Shown piece by piece: positions 8,242 through 15,064 of a stretch of 23,824 nucleotides of DNA. Location: IMG/VR virus record IMGVR_UViG_3300008051_000017, positions 1 to 23,824 of that record; one strand, given 5' to 3'. Positions within the stretch are counted from its first letter, which is position 1; each line of letters starts with the position of its first letter. Origin of the DNA: a virus. Made by a program: the position numbers and the translations under genes. Below the pieces are notes generated by a model that saw nothing but the letters and a program-made list of their open reading frames with translations, was not told the origin of the DNA and made no database searches.

Positions 8242-8561
8242 TTCAGCCACCGCCCGATGATCTTCTCGTAGAGCTCATCCGCTCGATTGCCAAACCACTC
8301 CGTTCCCTTGAACGCCACTACCGCGCCAAGGGCAGCTGCTAAATCAACCGGAAGGCCGAAGTAATGAAGCACTGGGAAAGCCGCCAGGGTTAAGCAGCCA
8401 CAAAGCATGGCCTCTAGCCAGCTCTTGCTGACTCTGTTGCCCGCGTGCAGGCTGCGCAACATGCCCACTAAGAACGCCAGACCCGCCGCGTAAAGCTGAG
8501 GCCAAGCGGTGGCGACATACGCAAGCAACGCCTGCCATAAGTTAGGGTCGCGTCCCGGCAT
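8238..8561 (-). CDS. holin, lambda S family
   Basis: This 107-residue protein matches lambda S in length (107) and topology. Three hydrophobic stretches are visible, around residues 20-36 (YAAGLAFLVGML), 48-66 (WLEAMLCGCLTLAAFPVL) and 71-85 (VDLAAALGAVVAF), and the C-terminus is charged (YEKIIGRWLK). It forms the timed inner-membrane holes that release the amidase. Unlike lambda S, no clear dual Met start is present at the N-terminus (MPGRDPNLW). Confidence 0.82.
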   Translation of the reverse strand: MPGRDPNLWQALLAYVATAWPQLYAAGLAFLVGMLRSLHAGNRVSKSWLEAMLCGCLTLAAFPVLHYFGLPVDLAAALGAVVAFKGTEWFGNRADELYEKIIGRWLK

Positions 8562-8586
8562 GAGAAGACTCTTTATTGAATGAATG

Positions 8587-9165
8587 TCACGCCGCCCGCG
8601 CCGCGTCCGCGATCACGCCTGCTACTGCCTCAACCAGCGCGTCGTAATACTGTTTGAACTGATACAGGTCGTTAGCGTTGGAAAGGAAAAACAACTCAAA
8701 GATGATGCCGCCACCGCCAGACACGAAGGCCAAGCGCTCGTGATACCCAGCGTTCTCAGGCTTAGCCCCACGGTTGGGAATGCCTAACAAACCAGCAGTT
8801 ACACGGCAGAGCTCAGCGCCCAGGGGCTTGTTATGAGCGCGGGATAACGTCTCAACACCCGTTGCACCAGGGCCACCGCCATTTGTATGAAACTCAATGG
8901 CAATATCACAGCCTTGAGCAATTCGAACAGCCTGGCGCAACGGCAGGTTTTCGCCGGGTTCACCGTCTAACACATGGCGTATACCCAGGCTGGCTAACCG
9001 CACGCTAACGTCATCACGGAACAGCTGAACGATATCGGCCTCTTTATAGCCATTAGCCACGATCCCCGGCACCGTATCGCTATGCCCTGCTGAGAGCATC
9101 ACCGTGTTGCGCTGGGGTGGCCGCTGGGGCACTGCTTTGACGTGATCAATCCACCGCATGCCCAT
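8587..9165 (-). CDS. endolysin, N-acetylmuramoyl-L-alanine amidase (Amidase_3 type)
   Basis: This 192-residue zinc amidase cleaves the bond between MurNAc and the stem peptide. The Amidase_3 pattern is clear: SAGHSDTVPG with the first His ligand (about residue 28), a Glu ligand in NGYKEADIV, and the His of IAIEFHTNGGG (about 95). A probable catalytic Glu lies near the end in IIFELFFLSN. There is no signal peptide, so release depends on the holin. ATG 9165 has AGGAGG upstream. It is the first gene after two terminators, as expected for a Q-dependent lysis cassette. Confidence 0.88.
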   Translation of the reverse strand: MGMRWIDHVKAVPQRPPQRNTVMLSAGHSDTVPGIVANGYKEADIVQLFRDDVSVRLASLGIRHVLDGEPGENLPLRQAVRIAQGCDIAIEFHTNGGGPGATGVETLSRAHNKPLGAELCRVTAGLLGIPNRGAKPENAGYHERLAFVSGGGGIIFELFFLSNANDLYQFKQYYDALVEAVAGVIADAARAA

Positions 9166-9187
9166 GGCCTACCTCCTAAAATTAAAA

Positions 9188-9217
9188 TGCCCCGCATAAC
9201 CGAAGCTATGCGAGGCA
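9188..9217 (-). terminator. terminator-like hairpin upstream of the lysis genes
   Basis: An 11-bp stem with one mismatch pairs 9188-9198 with 9207-9217 around an 8-nt loop. Read on the minus strand it ends in GGGGCA followed by TTTTAAT, a plausible intrinsic terminator. It sits just before the amidase ribosome-binding site. Confidence 0.6.
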
Positions 9218-9262
9218 CCGCCCACCACGGACGGGAGCTCATTGGTCTAGCGCCCAACAAAA

Positions 9263-9286
9263 AGCCCCAGCACGGTGGCTGGGGCT
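9263..9286 (-). terminator. strong intrinsic terminator between Q-like gene and lysis genes
   Basis: AGCCCCAGC (9263-9271) and GCTGGGGCT (9278-9286) form a perfect 9-bp stem with a 6-nt loop, followed on the minus strand by TTTTT. It is oriented to stop late transcription before the lysis genes, the position of lambda tR'. Together with 9188-9217 it makes a tandem block that Q would have to override. Confidence 0.8.
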
Positions 9287-9425
9287 TCTAGGTGGAGGCG
9301 CATCTATCAGACGATAGCTGAATCTTGAACCTGGACTGCAATGGCATCAAGCGCTTTGTAATGCCAAACAAAAAAACTCTTTTTTACATTGGGCATAGTT
9401 GGGCAAGCATCGAAATGAACAACGC

Positions 9426-9803
9426 TTAAGCTCTTTTAATCTTCCTGCTACGGCTCCTCAACACCTCTCTAAGCTCAATATGCAGCTTGTTGAGGCGATG
9501 ATAGTAGGTACGCTCAGTAAGCCCCAGGCGCTGCGCTTTATGTTCGTTATAGCCTTCCCAGTGGTAATGCTCCCAAGCCAGAACCTGCAGCTCATTACTC
9601 AGGCAGCCAATGCCCTCATACACTTCCCAGGCCAGATCATCGATCACACCATGACCCAACGGGTCGCGGCTTCCCTTAGGGCCGCCGTCAGGCATCACAC
9701 CCTTGAACTCGATCAGCTTGCCCAACGGGCTGCACTGACGCAGGGCACAGCATTTCCATTGATCGGCCCAATGCTTCAGTAGTTCGTCCATTGCTTTAAT
9801 CAT
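9426..9803 (-). CDS. late antiterminator, phage Q-like
   Basis: This 125-residue protein looks like the short Q-type antitermination proteins of lambdoid phages (Pfam Phage_antitermQ). The C-terminal half holds a sigma-region-4-like helix-turn-helix (EHKAQRLGLTERTYYHRLNK, about residues 88-107), followed by a basic tail (RSRSRKIKRA). The N-terminal half has a Cys pair (KCCALRQC). Position supports it: it is the last early gene, and the late genes behind it start after two terminators. ATG 9803 has AGGAG at good spacing. A second in-frame ATG at 9791 lacks a comparable signal. Confidence 0.72.
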   Translation of the reverse strand: MIKAMDELLKHWADQWKCCALRQCSPLGKLIEFKGVMPDGGPKGSRDPLGHGVIDDLAWEVYEGIGCLSNELQVLAWEHYHWEGYNEHKAQRLGLTERTYYHRLNKLHIELREVLRSRSRKIKRA

Positions 9804-9847
9804 TGGTTTGCTCCTGCTTTCGGCCTGGTGGGTAGCCTTAGTTCTAA

Positions 9848-10231
9848 TTAGCGGGCTTGGCGCTCTTCTCGCTCACGCTGACCATAATGATAGGCCTCTT
9901 GCTCCTGGAGCATTGCCTTGGTGAAAAGCGGCTGCATCAATCGCATTGCTTCCAAGTAATCCCCTAAATCGTCTTTAACCAACAACACCCAAGGGAAATC
10001 GCCGTTAGCACTTTCGATTTGGAAAAAATAAGCATAGCTACGAAGGCCAGTATTCAAGCGAGAAGGCTTGCAGGGAGCATACAAGGCATAAGCCCCTTCA
10101 ACCTGTTCAATCTCCTCCCAGCCAGCTTGCTCCAGCAGATCACCCCGTTCCAAGGGCTCGCTGTCAAAAAGCTCAATCACTTCCTCGCACAACTTCACTA
10201 ACTTTCCGTCTTGTAGGTGATAAACGCTCAT
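9848..10231 (-). CDS. unknown 127-residue phage protein
   Basis: I do not recognise a family. It is a soluble, mostly acidic protein ending in a Glu/Arg-rich helix (QEQEAYHYGQREREERQAR). It contains a well-formed alpha/beta centre (SYAYFFQIESANGDFPWVLL). ATG 10231 has AGGAG at proper spacing, so it is probably a real gene. It lies between the repeat-rich region and the Q-like gene and would be transcribed with the replication genes. Confidence 0.7.
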   Translation of the reverse strand: MSVYHLQDGKLVKLCEEVIELFDSEPLERGDLLEQAGWEEIEQVEGAYALYAPCKPSRLNTGLRSYAYFFQIESANGDFPWVLLVKDDLGDYLEAMRLMQPLFTKAMLQEQEAYHYGQREREERQAR

Positions 10232-10250
10232 TAACGATCTCCTATTGGGT

Positions 10251-10496
10251 TGTCACATATGTCACCTGATCAAAAATCAATCATGTGACAAAAAAAGTCT
10301 TTTAAATCAACCGTGTCACATTAGTCACATATGTCACATATAAATATTAATAAAAACATGCGCGCGCACGCGCGCGTGCGCATACATGTAGATATCATAT
10401 GTGACACTGGTGACACTGGTGACACGATTGATTAATAAGTAGTTTTTCTAACTGGAACATGTGACAGCACTGGTGACACAGCAACATCTTGTGACA
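10251..10496. repeat. TGTCAC/GTGACA iteron-like array with dyad symmetry (candidate replication origin)
   Basis: The 273 bp between genes are AT-rich and packed with one hexamer. TGTCAC on the plus strand is at 10251, 10260, 10314 and 10332, with a degenerate AGTCAC at 10323. The inverse GTGACA is at 10285, 10401, 10410, 10419, 10461, 10473 and 10491. Many are spaced exactly 9 bp. The triplets 10314-10337 and 10401-10424 are mirror images about ~10369, and the match extends outward (AATCAACCGTGTCAC against AATCAATCGTGTCAC). The array lies just downstream of the helicase/primase genes, like initiator-binding iterons in satellite phage P4. An operator or partition role is possible. Confidence 0.7.
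10356..10390. other. 35-nt alternating purine-pyrimidine tract with 18-bp palindrome
   Basis: Purines and pyrimidines alternate without a break over 35 nt, mostly GC/AC steps. Inside is a perfect palindrome at 10364-10381 (GCGCACGCG/CGCGTGCGC). Such tracts can adopt Z-DNA or extrude a cruciform under negative supercoiling. It lies at the symmetry centre of the surrounding iteron array. Confidence 0.85.
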
Positions 10497-10504
10497 AAGC
10501 ATAG

Positions 10505-11956
10505 TTAAATCTCCACGCTAGGATCCACACCAGGCCGCAAATAAGGACGAATCCTTTTATTGGTACCCGGTATACGCTGCTGAGGCTGCTTTAGCCAGCC
10601 AAGGTGTCGCATAACATCACCCACCCGCCGCTGTTCCTGCTTACCCTGCCTCGACACATCCAGCCGCAGCGCATGCGCCATAAGCTCACTCGTCGTGATC
10701 TTGTTAATGTACGCTGCACGCGCCTGGCCCGTTCGCCAATCAGGATAAGCATTGGCAGCCGCTCGCCCATCCAAGTAGTCCGTGATCCGTTCTTCCCAAG
10801 GGTCTTCAAGGTAGCGCTGATCCTGTTCAATAGCAGCCTGGCTTTCTGGAACCTTCCACCAAGCAAACCCCTGATCGTAGCGATGCACAGCCTCGGCCCA
10901 TAGCTGCTCACGCCATCGCCGGATATACCCCACATCTGCCTTACGGCAGGCCACAGGTAAGAAGCGTCTCGCGCCTGTAGAGTCGATCAAGTACTCAGTA
11001 GCGTTTGTGGTACCGATGAAGATGCACTGCCGGGGGTGACTCACAGCCCTTTGCGCATAGGGTGGTCGAAATTTATCATCGCGCCGCGTAATCGCCATCT
11101 TTACCATGGTGATGTTGGCTTTAGAAAACGACTGTAGCTCCCCGATCTCGACCGCCCAAGCCCCTTGGATGGTCAAGAAGAAATCCTTGTTGTCAGGTGC
11201 CTCAGAAAGCTCCACGTACCACTGCGCACCAAACAGCTCACGAATGCAGGTCGACTTCCCCAGACCTTGCCCACCCTCCAAAATGATCATCTCATCGACC
11301 TTACAGCCGGGGTCACGAATACGAGCCACCGCAGATACCAGCATGGAAATACCTAGGTGCTGGCTATAGTCGTTATCGTCAGCCCCAAATGCATCGGGTA
11401 TCAGCCTAGCCAATCGAGAACAGCCATCCCACGACGGTAGTTGATCCAAGAAGTTCTGCACCGGGTGATAGCGGTTTTCGTCCGCCACCGTCATCGCCGC
11501 CTTATCGGCGATGTTCACTTGGCCAATCGGAATCGACATTTTCTGCTGAAGCCAGACCAGCGCATGGCCTGCATCCGCATCACGCCATTTACCCTTTTCC
11601 CCACATGGGAAAGGCGGCGCCCGCAGCTTATCAACGTCCTGGGTGAACTGATTGAACGCCAACATCCCTTTCCATTCAGGGTGATGTTTGAACACAAGGT
11701 AAGCATTAGACAGCTCGCCTTTAATCGCCCCTGTCTCGCTACGCCGTAACAAATGCAGCCACTCATCATCTGGAAGGTCTTCCCCCCCAACATCCGGCTT
11801 GCGCGAAGTGGGTGCTTCTCGCTCACCTGCCGTAAGGCTAGCGTTGGGGGGTAATGCATTTTCTTGGCTATCGTTTGCAGCTTCCAAGGCAGCAAATAAC
11901 TGCTGCCTAACAGCATCCAGGCCATGGGCAACATGCAGATCATTCCAGTCAGCCAT
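10505..11956 (-). CDS. phage replicative helicase, VapE/virulence-associated E family
   Basis: This 483-residue protein has a P-loop ATPase of the VirE/VapE family (superfamily-3-like phage helicases). Walker A is GGQGLGKS at residues 228-235. Downstream are the acidic segment WAVEIGELQSFSK and the sensor-like IFIGTTNATEYL with STGARRFLPV, hallmarks of the family. The N-terminal ~110 residues are a linker and accessory part. Its first residues (DWNDLHVAHGLDAVRQQL) resemble the segment that follows the Toprim domain in fused primases, so the pair may be a split primase-helicase. Its ATG overlaps the primase stop by 1 nt (TAATG). It probably unwinds the phage origin during replication. Confidence 0.88.
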   Translation of the reverse strand: MADWNDLHVAHGLDAVRQQLFAALEAANDSQENALPPNASLTAGEREAPTSRKPDVGGEDLPDDEWLHLLRRSETGAIKGELSNAYLVFKHHPEWKGMLAFNQFTQDVDKLRAPPFPCGEKGKWRDADAGHALVWLQQKMSIPIGQVNIADKAAMTVADENRYHPVQNFLDQLPSWDGCSRLARLIPDAFGADDNDYSQHLGISMLVSAVARIRDPGCKVDEMIILEGGQGLGKSTCIRELFGAQWYVELSEAPDNKDFFLTIQGAWAVEIGELQSFSKANITMVKMAITRRDDKFRPPYAQRAVSHPRQCIFIGTTNATEYLIDSTGARRFLPVACRKADVGYIRRWREQLWAEAVHRYDQGFAWWKVPESQAAIEQDQRYLEDPWEERITDYLDGRAAANAYPDWRTGQARAAYINKITTSELMAHALRLDVSRQGKQEQRRVGDVMRHLGWLKQPQQRIPGTNKRIRPYLRPGVDPSVEI

Positions 11957-12990
11957 TACGCAGCCTCCTCATTCAGCTGCGGGAACACCGCCACCGCATG
12001 CATGGCTTGCGCGATCTCCTCGGCTTTCTTGCGACCTGGGTTGTCCTTCACTTGCGGGTCATCATCACCGCATATCACCAAGCGCGCCTGTTGATATAGC
12101 TGCCCAAGCAGTGGCACAACGCGCTGCAGGTTACCCGCATCAAGAGCAACAGCCACCGGCCACCCCGTCGCCATATGAATACTTGCAGCAGTGGCATAAC
12201 CCTCAGCCACCGCCACAACGTCAGCTTCACTCGCATCGCCAATCCGGTGCCATGTGCCCGCCTTGCGGCCATACTTCGGAAACAACTTCGTGCCATTAGG
12301 CTTGATCAACTGAATGGACACCACTTTGCCGTTCGCATCTCGCAGCGGCACCACCACATCGCCCTGCTGAATGCGCATAAATGAGATATGGTCGGGGCGC
12401 GGCTGGGGCAGCTCCTCGAAGAACCGCTTCACCTCCATACCCGGCCATACGTCTGCCCGTTGCGCCTGGTCGTCAATGCTGATCACCACCGAGCAACGCG
12501 GAAACCACACGCCAAACGCCCCCACCTGCTTGGCATCCAGGTAATCGGATTGCCCTTCCCGCACACAGTGCTTTTTGATGAAGTGGCGGCACGCCATGGC
12601 CACTGCGTCACGCATCGCCTCACGGCGCTTTTCATCGGCCTCAATCTCAGCTTGGCGCGCTTTACGTCGTTCTTCCTGCTCTGCCTTCATCCGCTTGCGA
12701 TCGGCGGCAGTCATCTCTTGGCGTTCCCGCTTCCAGCCGTGCTGCTGTGCATAGTGAATGATGGTGCCCATGCGGTTGTTGCCCACCTGCAAGCTACGCC
12801 AAACGCTTTGTGCATCTTTGGCGTTGTAGCTCTCCCCGCCTTGGCTCCACTCATCCCATGCAAAAAAGCCGTCATCACCGTATTCGGTTTTGACGGCATT
12901 GCCGATGTTCACCCAGGTATCACGGTCATCAGCGGGGATGTGTGTCAGCGCCAAGCGCAGCTCATCAACAGTTAGAAGATCACGCTGCAT
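11956..12990 (-). CDS. phage primase, PriCT_2 plus Toprim domains
   Basis: This 344-residue primase-like protein starts with a PriCT_2-type domain (about 1-85: DDRDTWVNIGNAVK ... WDEWSQGG ... VWRSL), a fold usually C-terminal to primases. A charged helix (about 95-130) follows, then a Toprim domain (about 255-340). Toprim residues are Glu263 in VAEGYATAAS and the Asp cluster 309-311 in VICGDDDPQ. No CHC2-type zinc finger is seen. The start at ATG 12990 is fixed by GGGGAGG 7 nt upstream. Upstream in-frame codons to 13017 lack such a signal. It works with the helicase encoded by the next, overlapping gene. Confidence 0.87.
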   Translation of the reverse strand: MQRDLLTVDELRLALTHIPADDRDTWVNIGNAVKTEYGDDGFFAWDEWSQGGESYNAKDAQSVWRSLQVGNNRMGTIIHYAQQHGWKRERQEMTAADRKRMKAEQEERRKARQAEIEADEKRREAMRDAVAMACRHFIKKHCVREGQSDYLDAKQVGAFGVWFPRCSVVISIDDQAQRADVWPGMEVKRFFEELPQPRPDHISFMRIQQGDVVVPLRDANGKVVSIQLIKPNGTKLFPKYGRKAGTWHRIGDASEADVVAVAEGYATAASIHMATGWPVAVALDAGNLQRVVPLLGQLYQQARLVICGDDDPQVKDNPGRKKAEEIAQAMHAVAVFPQLNEEAA

Positions 12991-13099
12991 GGAACACCTC
13001 CCCAGCAACGCAACCATTTAAGGGTGGGCACTCATAATGGTCATGAAGTAAGCTTTGAGTTGCGAACACCAAGCCCACTACACAAACCAAGGAGTGCCC

Positions 13100-13216
13100 A
13101 TGACAACTGATCGTCGTGATCAACCAAAAGTACCGGATTATCGACCGCCCGCTGATGAAGGCCGTGGTAAAGCGCAAGTGCCTACTTCCCGGCGACCGAA
13201 ACCCAAAGGCCAGTAA
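13100..13216 (+). CDS. 38-residue Pro/Lys/Arg-rich small protein, first gene of reversed cassette
   Basis: This small open frame starts at ATG 13100 with AAGGAG 5 nt upstream. The product is hydrophilic and disordered, beginning MTTDRRDQPKVPDYRPPADE and ending RRPKPKGQ. There is no TM segment and no known family. It is the first of three plus-strand genes with equal 21-nt gaps, each with its own Shine-Dalgarno, inside an otherwise minus-strand region. Confidence 0.6.
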   Translation: MTTDRRDQPKVPDYRPPADEGRGKAQVPTSRRPKPKGQ

Positions 13217-13237
13217 CGTTAATACTGAGGAGACATA

Positions 13238-13726
13238 ATGGAAGAAGCAGAAGACGTTCCACGTGACCGGAGTGACATGGAATGGGAAATGAGATTTGCC
13301 ATTTGTCTCCTCAGCCGATACCGAAATTTGGCACGCAATGCTGATTTGGCATTGACTCTGATTACTCTGGTTGGGCTTAGCAGCGCCGCCGGTGCCATCT
13401 TCAAGAGCAGCCCACCACTGGCAAGCCTGGCGGGCGTACTGCTGACATTTACTAGCATCCTGCAAATCGTTTACAAGCCCGCAGAAGCTAAGGTGCACGC
13501 TGCCGTCAGCCGAAAAATGTACACCGACCTCTGGAGCGAGACTTATAAGCTCTCTGATGAGGCCTTTGATAGCCGCCTGATCAAGCTGCATGGCGAGGAT
13601 ATTGGTGTTGTTGAAGGGCTTCGCCTTGTCGCTGAGATTGACACGGCCCGGCAACTGAACCTGAAAGATAAAAAACTCATAAAGCAGCTCACGCGCTGGA
13701 ACAAATTCCTGCGGTTGTGTAGCTAA
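13238..13726 (+). CDS. SLATT-like two-TM protein (candidate defence or exclusion effector)
   Basis: This 162-residue protein has a cytosolic N-terminal helix. Two closely spaced membrane segments follow, at about 36-55 (DLALTLITLVGLSSAAGAIF) and 59-79 (PPLASLAGVLLTFTSILQIV), then a long helical cytosolic tail (KMYTDLWSETYKLSDEAF ...). This is the layout of SLATT proteins, which are predicted membrane effectors in nucleotide-dependent defence systems. I judge it by topology and length, without a profile match. GAGGAG 5 nt upstream supports ATG 13238. A long open frame on the opposite strand here has no plausible start signal. The location, opposed to the flanking genes, is typical of a moron expressed from the prophage. 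Confidence 0.72.
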   Translation: MEEAEDVPRDRSDMEWEMRFAICLLSRYRNLARNADLALTLITLVGLSSAAGAIFKSSPPLASLAGVLLTFTSILQIVYKPAEAKVHAAVSRKMYTDLWSETYKLSDEAFDSRLIKLHGEDIGVVEGLRLVAEIDTARQLNLKDKKLIKQLTRWNKFLRLCS

Positions 13727-13747
13727 CCAATCACCACTGGAGCGTTC

Positions 13748-13879
13748 GTGAAGAAAAATAACACAAAGGCTAGACGTTACATTATCCAAGCCAAACTGAT
13801 TAAGAAGAAGGCCGCAGCGCGGCGGGGGGCTGTTAAGAGGCAGATTCCAGGCAACAAAAGGCCTGGCCCAAAGAAATAG
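13748..13879 (+). CDS. 43-residue very basic small protein, third gene of reversed cassette
   Basis: A GTG start at 13748 has TGGAG upstream and begins 21 nt after the SLATT-like stop. The product is about 40% Lys/Arg (starts MKKNNTKARRYIIQAKLIKK, ends NKRPGPKK) and may bind nucleic acid or acidic lipid. It ends 14 nt before the convergent DksA-like gene. No family is recognised. The Shine-Dalgarno, spacing and composition make it more likely than not a gene. Confidence 0.55.
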   Translation: MKKNNTKARRYIIQAKLIKKKAAARRGAVKRQIPGNKRPGPKK

Positions 13880-13893
13880 CGTTGGTAACATCA

Positions 13894-14100
13894 TCACCGC
13901 TTCTCCCTTCTGGTCTGGCACGGCACACACGTAGCAACCCCTGGCAAGCGCTCACGCCGAGCAGCGGGGATCTCCTCGCCGCAGTCCTCACACTCAGTTA
14001 CCTCAGTACCGCCTAACGGCTGGACTGCTTGTTGGCGAGCCTTCAGCACCTGCTCTAACCGCCATTCCATATAGTCGTTAGCAATATCGGCCTTATCCAT
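13894..14100 (-). CDS. DksA/TraR-type C4 zinc-finger protein
   Basis: This 68-residue protein has the TraR pattern: an N-terminal helix (MDKADIANDYMEWRLEQVL), then a four-Cys finger CEDCGEEIPAARRER with a second pair CVPCQ. TraR-like proteins enter the RNA polymerase secondary channel and mimic DksA with ppGpp, shifting host promoter use. GGGAGG precedes ATG 14100. The gene overlaps the CII-like gene by 8 nt, so it belongs to the cro-side early operon. Confidence 0.88.
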   Translation of the reverse strand: MDKADIANDYMEWRLEQVLKARQQAVQPLGGTEVTECEDCGEEIPAARRERLPGVATCVPCQTRREKR

Positions 14101-14602
14101 GGCTCACCTCCCCATCAAACCGTTGAGCGCTCACTAGCAGCGCCTGCACCGCGCCAAACAACTGCCCTTTCAGCTTTTCCAGCTCAGCGCGCTCATGATC
14201 GCGATAAACACCATCGCGGCGGTGCTCACTGATACGCGTCAGCAGCTCAGACACTTGGCTAGATAGGTTCGCCACCGAGTTAAGCAACTGCTGCTCGCTG
14301 CAGTCGGTCGTTGCCTCCTGATATTCAAACCAGTGAGCACCCGGCACTAGCGACAATAACGAATCCAGAATGCGCGGGTCGCGTGTGGCTTCCAGTACGT
14401 GCTCAAGATCGTCGATCGACAGTTTATGGTTGTCGGCGTTGGGGTTAAGGCGATGTTGCAGGGTGGTGGCAGGCAAGCCGTACACGGCCGCAATGGCCTT
14501 ACCACCGCCTGGGTAATCACGCGCCGCGTGATACATCGCTAAATTGAGGGGCAGGATTTCGCGCTCAGCGCGCTCCCGTGAGGTGGGCCAGATCTTAGAC
14601 AT
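14093..14602 (-). CDS. CII-like phage regulator (CP76 family)
   Basis: This 169-residue protein resembles the phage regulatory CII family (Pfam Phage_CP76). A helix-turn-helix lies at about 33-55 (GGKAIAAVYGLPATTLQHRL), then the family-typical LSIDDLEHVLEATRDPRILDSL, then a C-terminal coiled coil. It is downstream of cro on the same strand, as lambda cII is, and probably activates lysogeny or replication genes. The start at 14602 has GGGAG upstream, and both lie in a small hairpin (14600-14628). Confidence 0.78.
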   Translation of the reverse strand: MSKIWPTSRERAEREILPLNLAMYHAARDYPGGGKAIAAVYGLPATTLQHRLNPNADNHKLSIDDLEHVLEATRDPRILDSLLSLVPGAHWFEYQEATTDCSEQQLLNSVANLSSQVSELLTRISEHRRDGVYRDHERAELEKLKGQLFGAVQALLVSAQRFDGEVSHG

Positions 14603-14628
14603 GGCATTACTCCCGAAACGTTGCCATG
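14600..14628 (-). promoter_or_regulatory. hairpin sequestering the CII-like start codon
   Basis: On the minus-strand mRNA, CATGGCA pairs with TGCCATG over 7 bp around a 15-nt loop. The last three bases of the stem are the start codon of the CII-like gene, and its Shine-Dalgarno (GGGAG) is in the loop. This could make translation of the regulator weak or conditional. Confidence 0.5.
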
Positions 14629-14692
14629 CAACCCACCCGCCAATCGGTTATATTGGGGATGTGTCGCATTTCATTGCATTGGTTTGCGCACA

Positions 14693-14730
14693 GCAGAGCG
14701 GGCCTGTGGTGGGCATCTAAACCGCTCTGC
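14693..14730 (-). promoter_or_regulatory. 38-nt structured RNA element, promoter-distal copy (nutR/putR-like position)
   Basis: A perfect 9-bp stem (GCAGAGCGG with CCGCTCTGC) encloses a 20-nt loop. On the transcribed minus strand the loop carries CCCACCACAGG. It lies between the cro-like and CII-like genes. Its architecture equals that of 14737-14774 and 16500-16537. Confidence 0.65.
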
Positions 14731-14736
14731 ACCTTC

Positions 14737-14774
14737 GCCGGGGAGTAAACCTGTGGTGGGAAGATCTCCCCGGC
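14737..14774 (-). promoter_or_regulatory. 38-nt structured RNA element, promoter-proximal copy (nutR/putR-like position)
   Basis: A perfect 9-bp stem (GCCGGGGAG with CTCCCCGGC) encloses a 20-nt loop with CCCACCACAGG on the minus strand. It starts 18 nt after the cro-like gene and is separated from its sister hairpin by 6 nt. The stem sequence is unrelated to the sister's, while the loop motif is the same. Confidence 0.65.
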
Positions 14775-14791
14775 ACCTCTAAAGCTGCTGG

Positions 14792-15025
14792 TTAGGCGGC
14801 TTTTTTGTTTAATTCTTCTTCAGTAACACCGTAATGCATTAGCACCTCAGATAAAGAAACCTGACCGGCACTCTCACGTGCTAACGCCCTCATAAATTTG
14901 AGGCTTGCACCCCGAGTAGGACCAATAACATGCGTCTTGAGGTACTTAGAAGATGTACCCAACGCGATTGCATACTTTTCTAGCCCCGCCTCATCAAGCG
15001 ATTTTAAGTAGTCAGTTAACATCAT
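14792..15025 (-). CDS. Cro-like repressor
   Basis: This 77-residue DNA-binding protein is divergent from cI. It has a helix-turn-helix-like segment KYAIALGTSSKYLKTHV (about 17-33) in the Cro/YdaS-like style. Size and position match Cro, which shuts off the repressor promoter to favour lytic growth. Two adjacent ATGs begin the gene (15025 and 15022). The upstream AAGTGAG is a weak Shine-Dalgarno. Confidence 0.8.
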   Translation of the reverse strand: MMLTDYLKSLDEAGLEKYAIALGTSSKYLKTHVIGPTRGASLKFMRALARESAGQVSLSEVLMHYGVTEEELNKKAA

Positions 15026-15064
15026 CTCACTTAGCCCGTGGCTATGGGTTACCCCTTAAGAATT

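Noticed and set aside
9342-9366. Dyad TGGCAT/ATGCCA near the Q-like gene end as a terminator
   Set aside because: It is a weak 6-bp pairing with a large loop and the T-run is on the wrong side for the minus strand.
10251-10496. CRISPR-like repeats
   Set aside because: The repeats are hexamers in both orientations with 9-18 bp spacing. There are no long repeats with unique spacers and no cas genes.
12980-13930. 316-codon open frame on the minus strand covering the reversed cassette
   Set aside because: It overlaps the primase start and opposes three plus-strand genes that each have a good Shine-Dalgarno. Its translation is compositionally odd and no start signal is seen.
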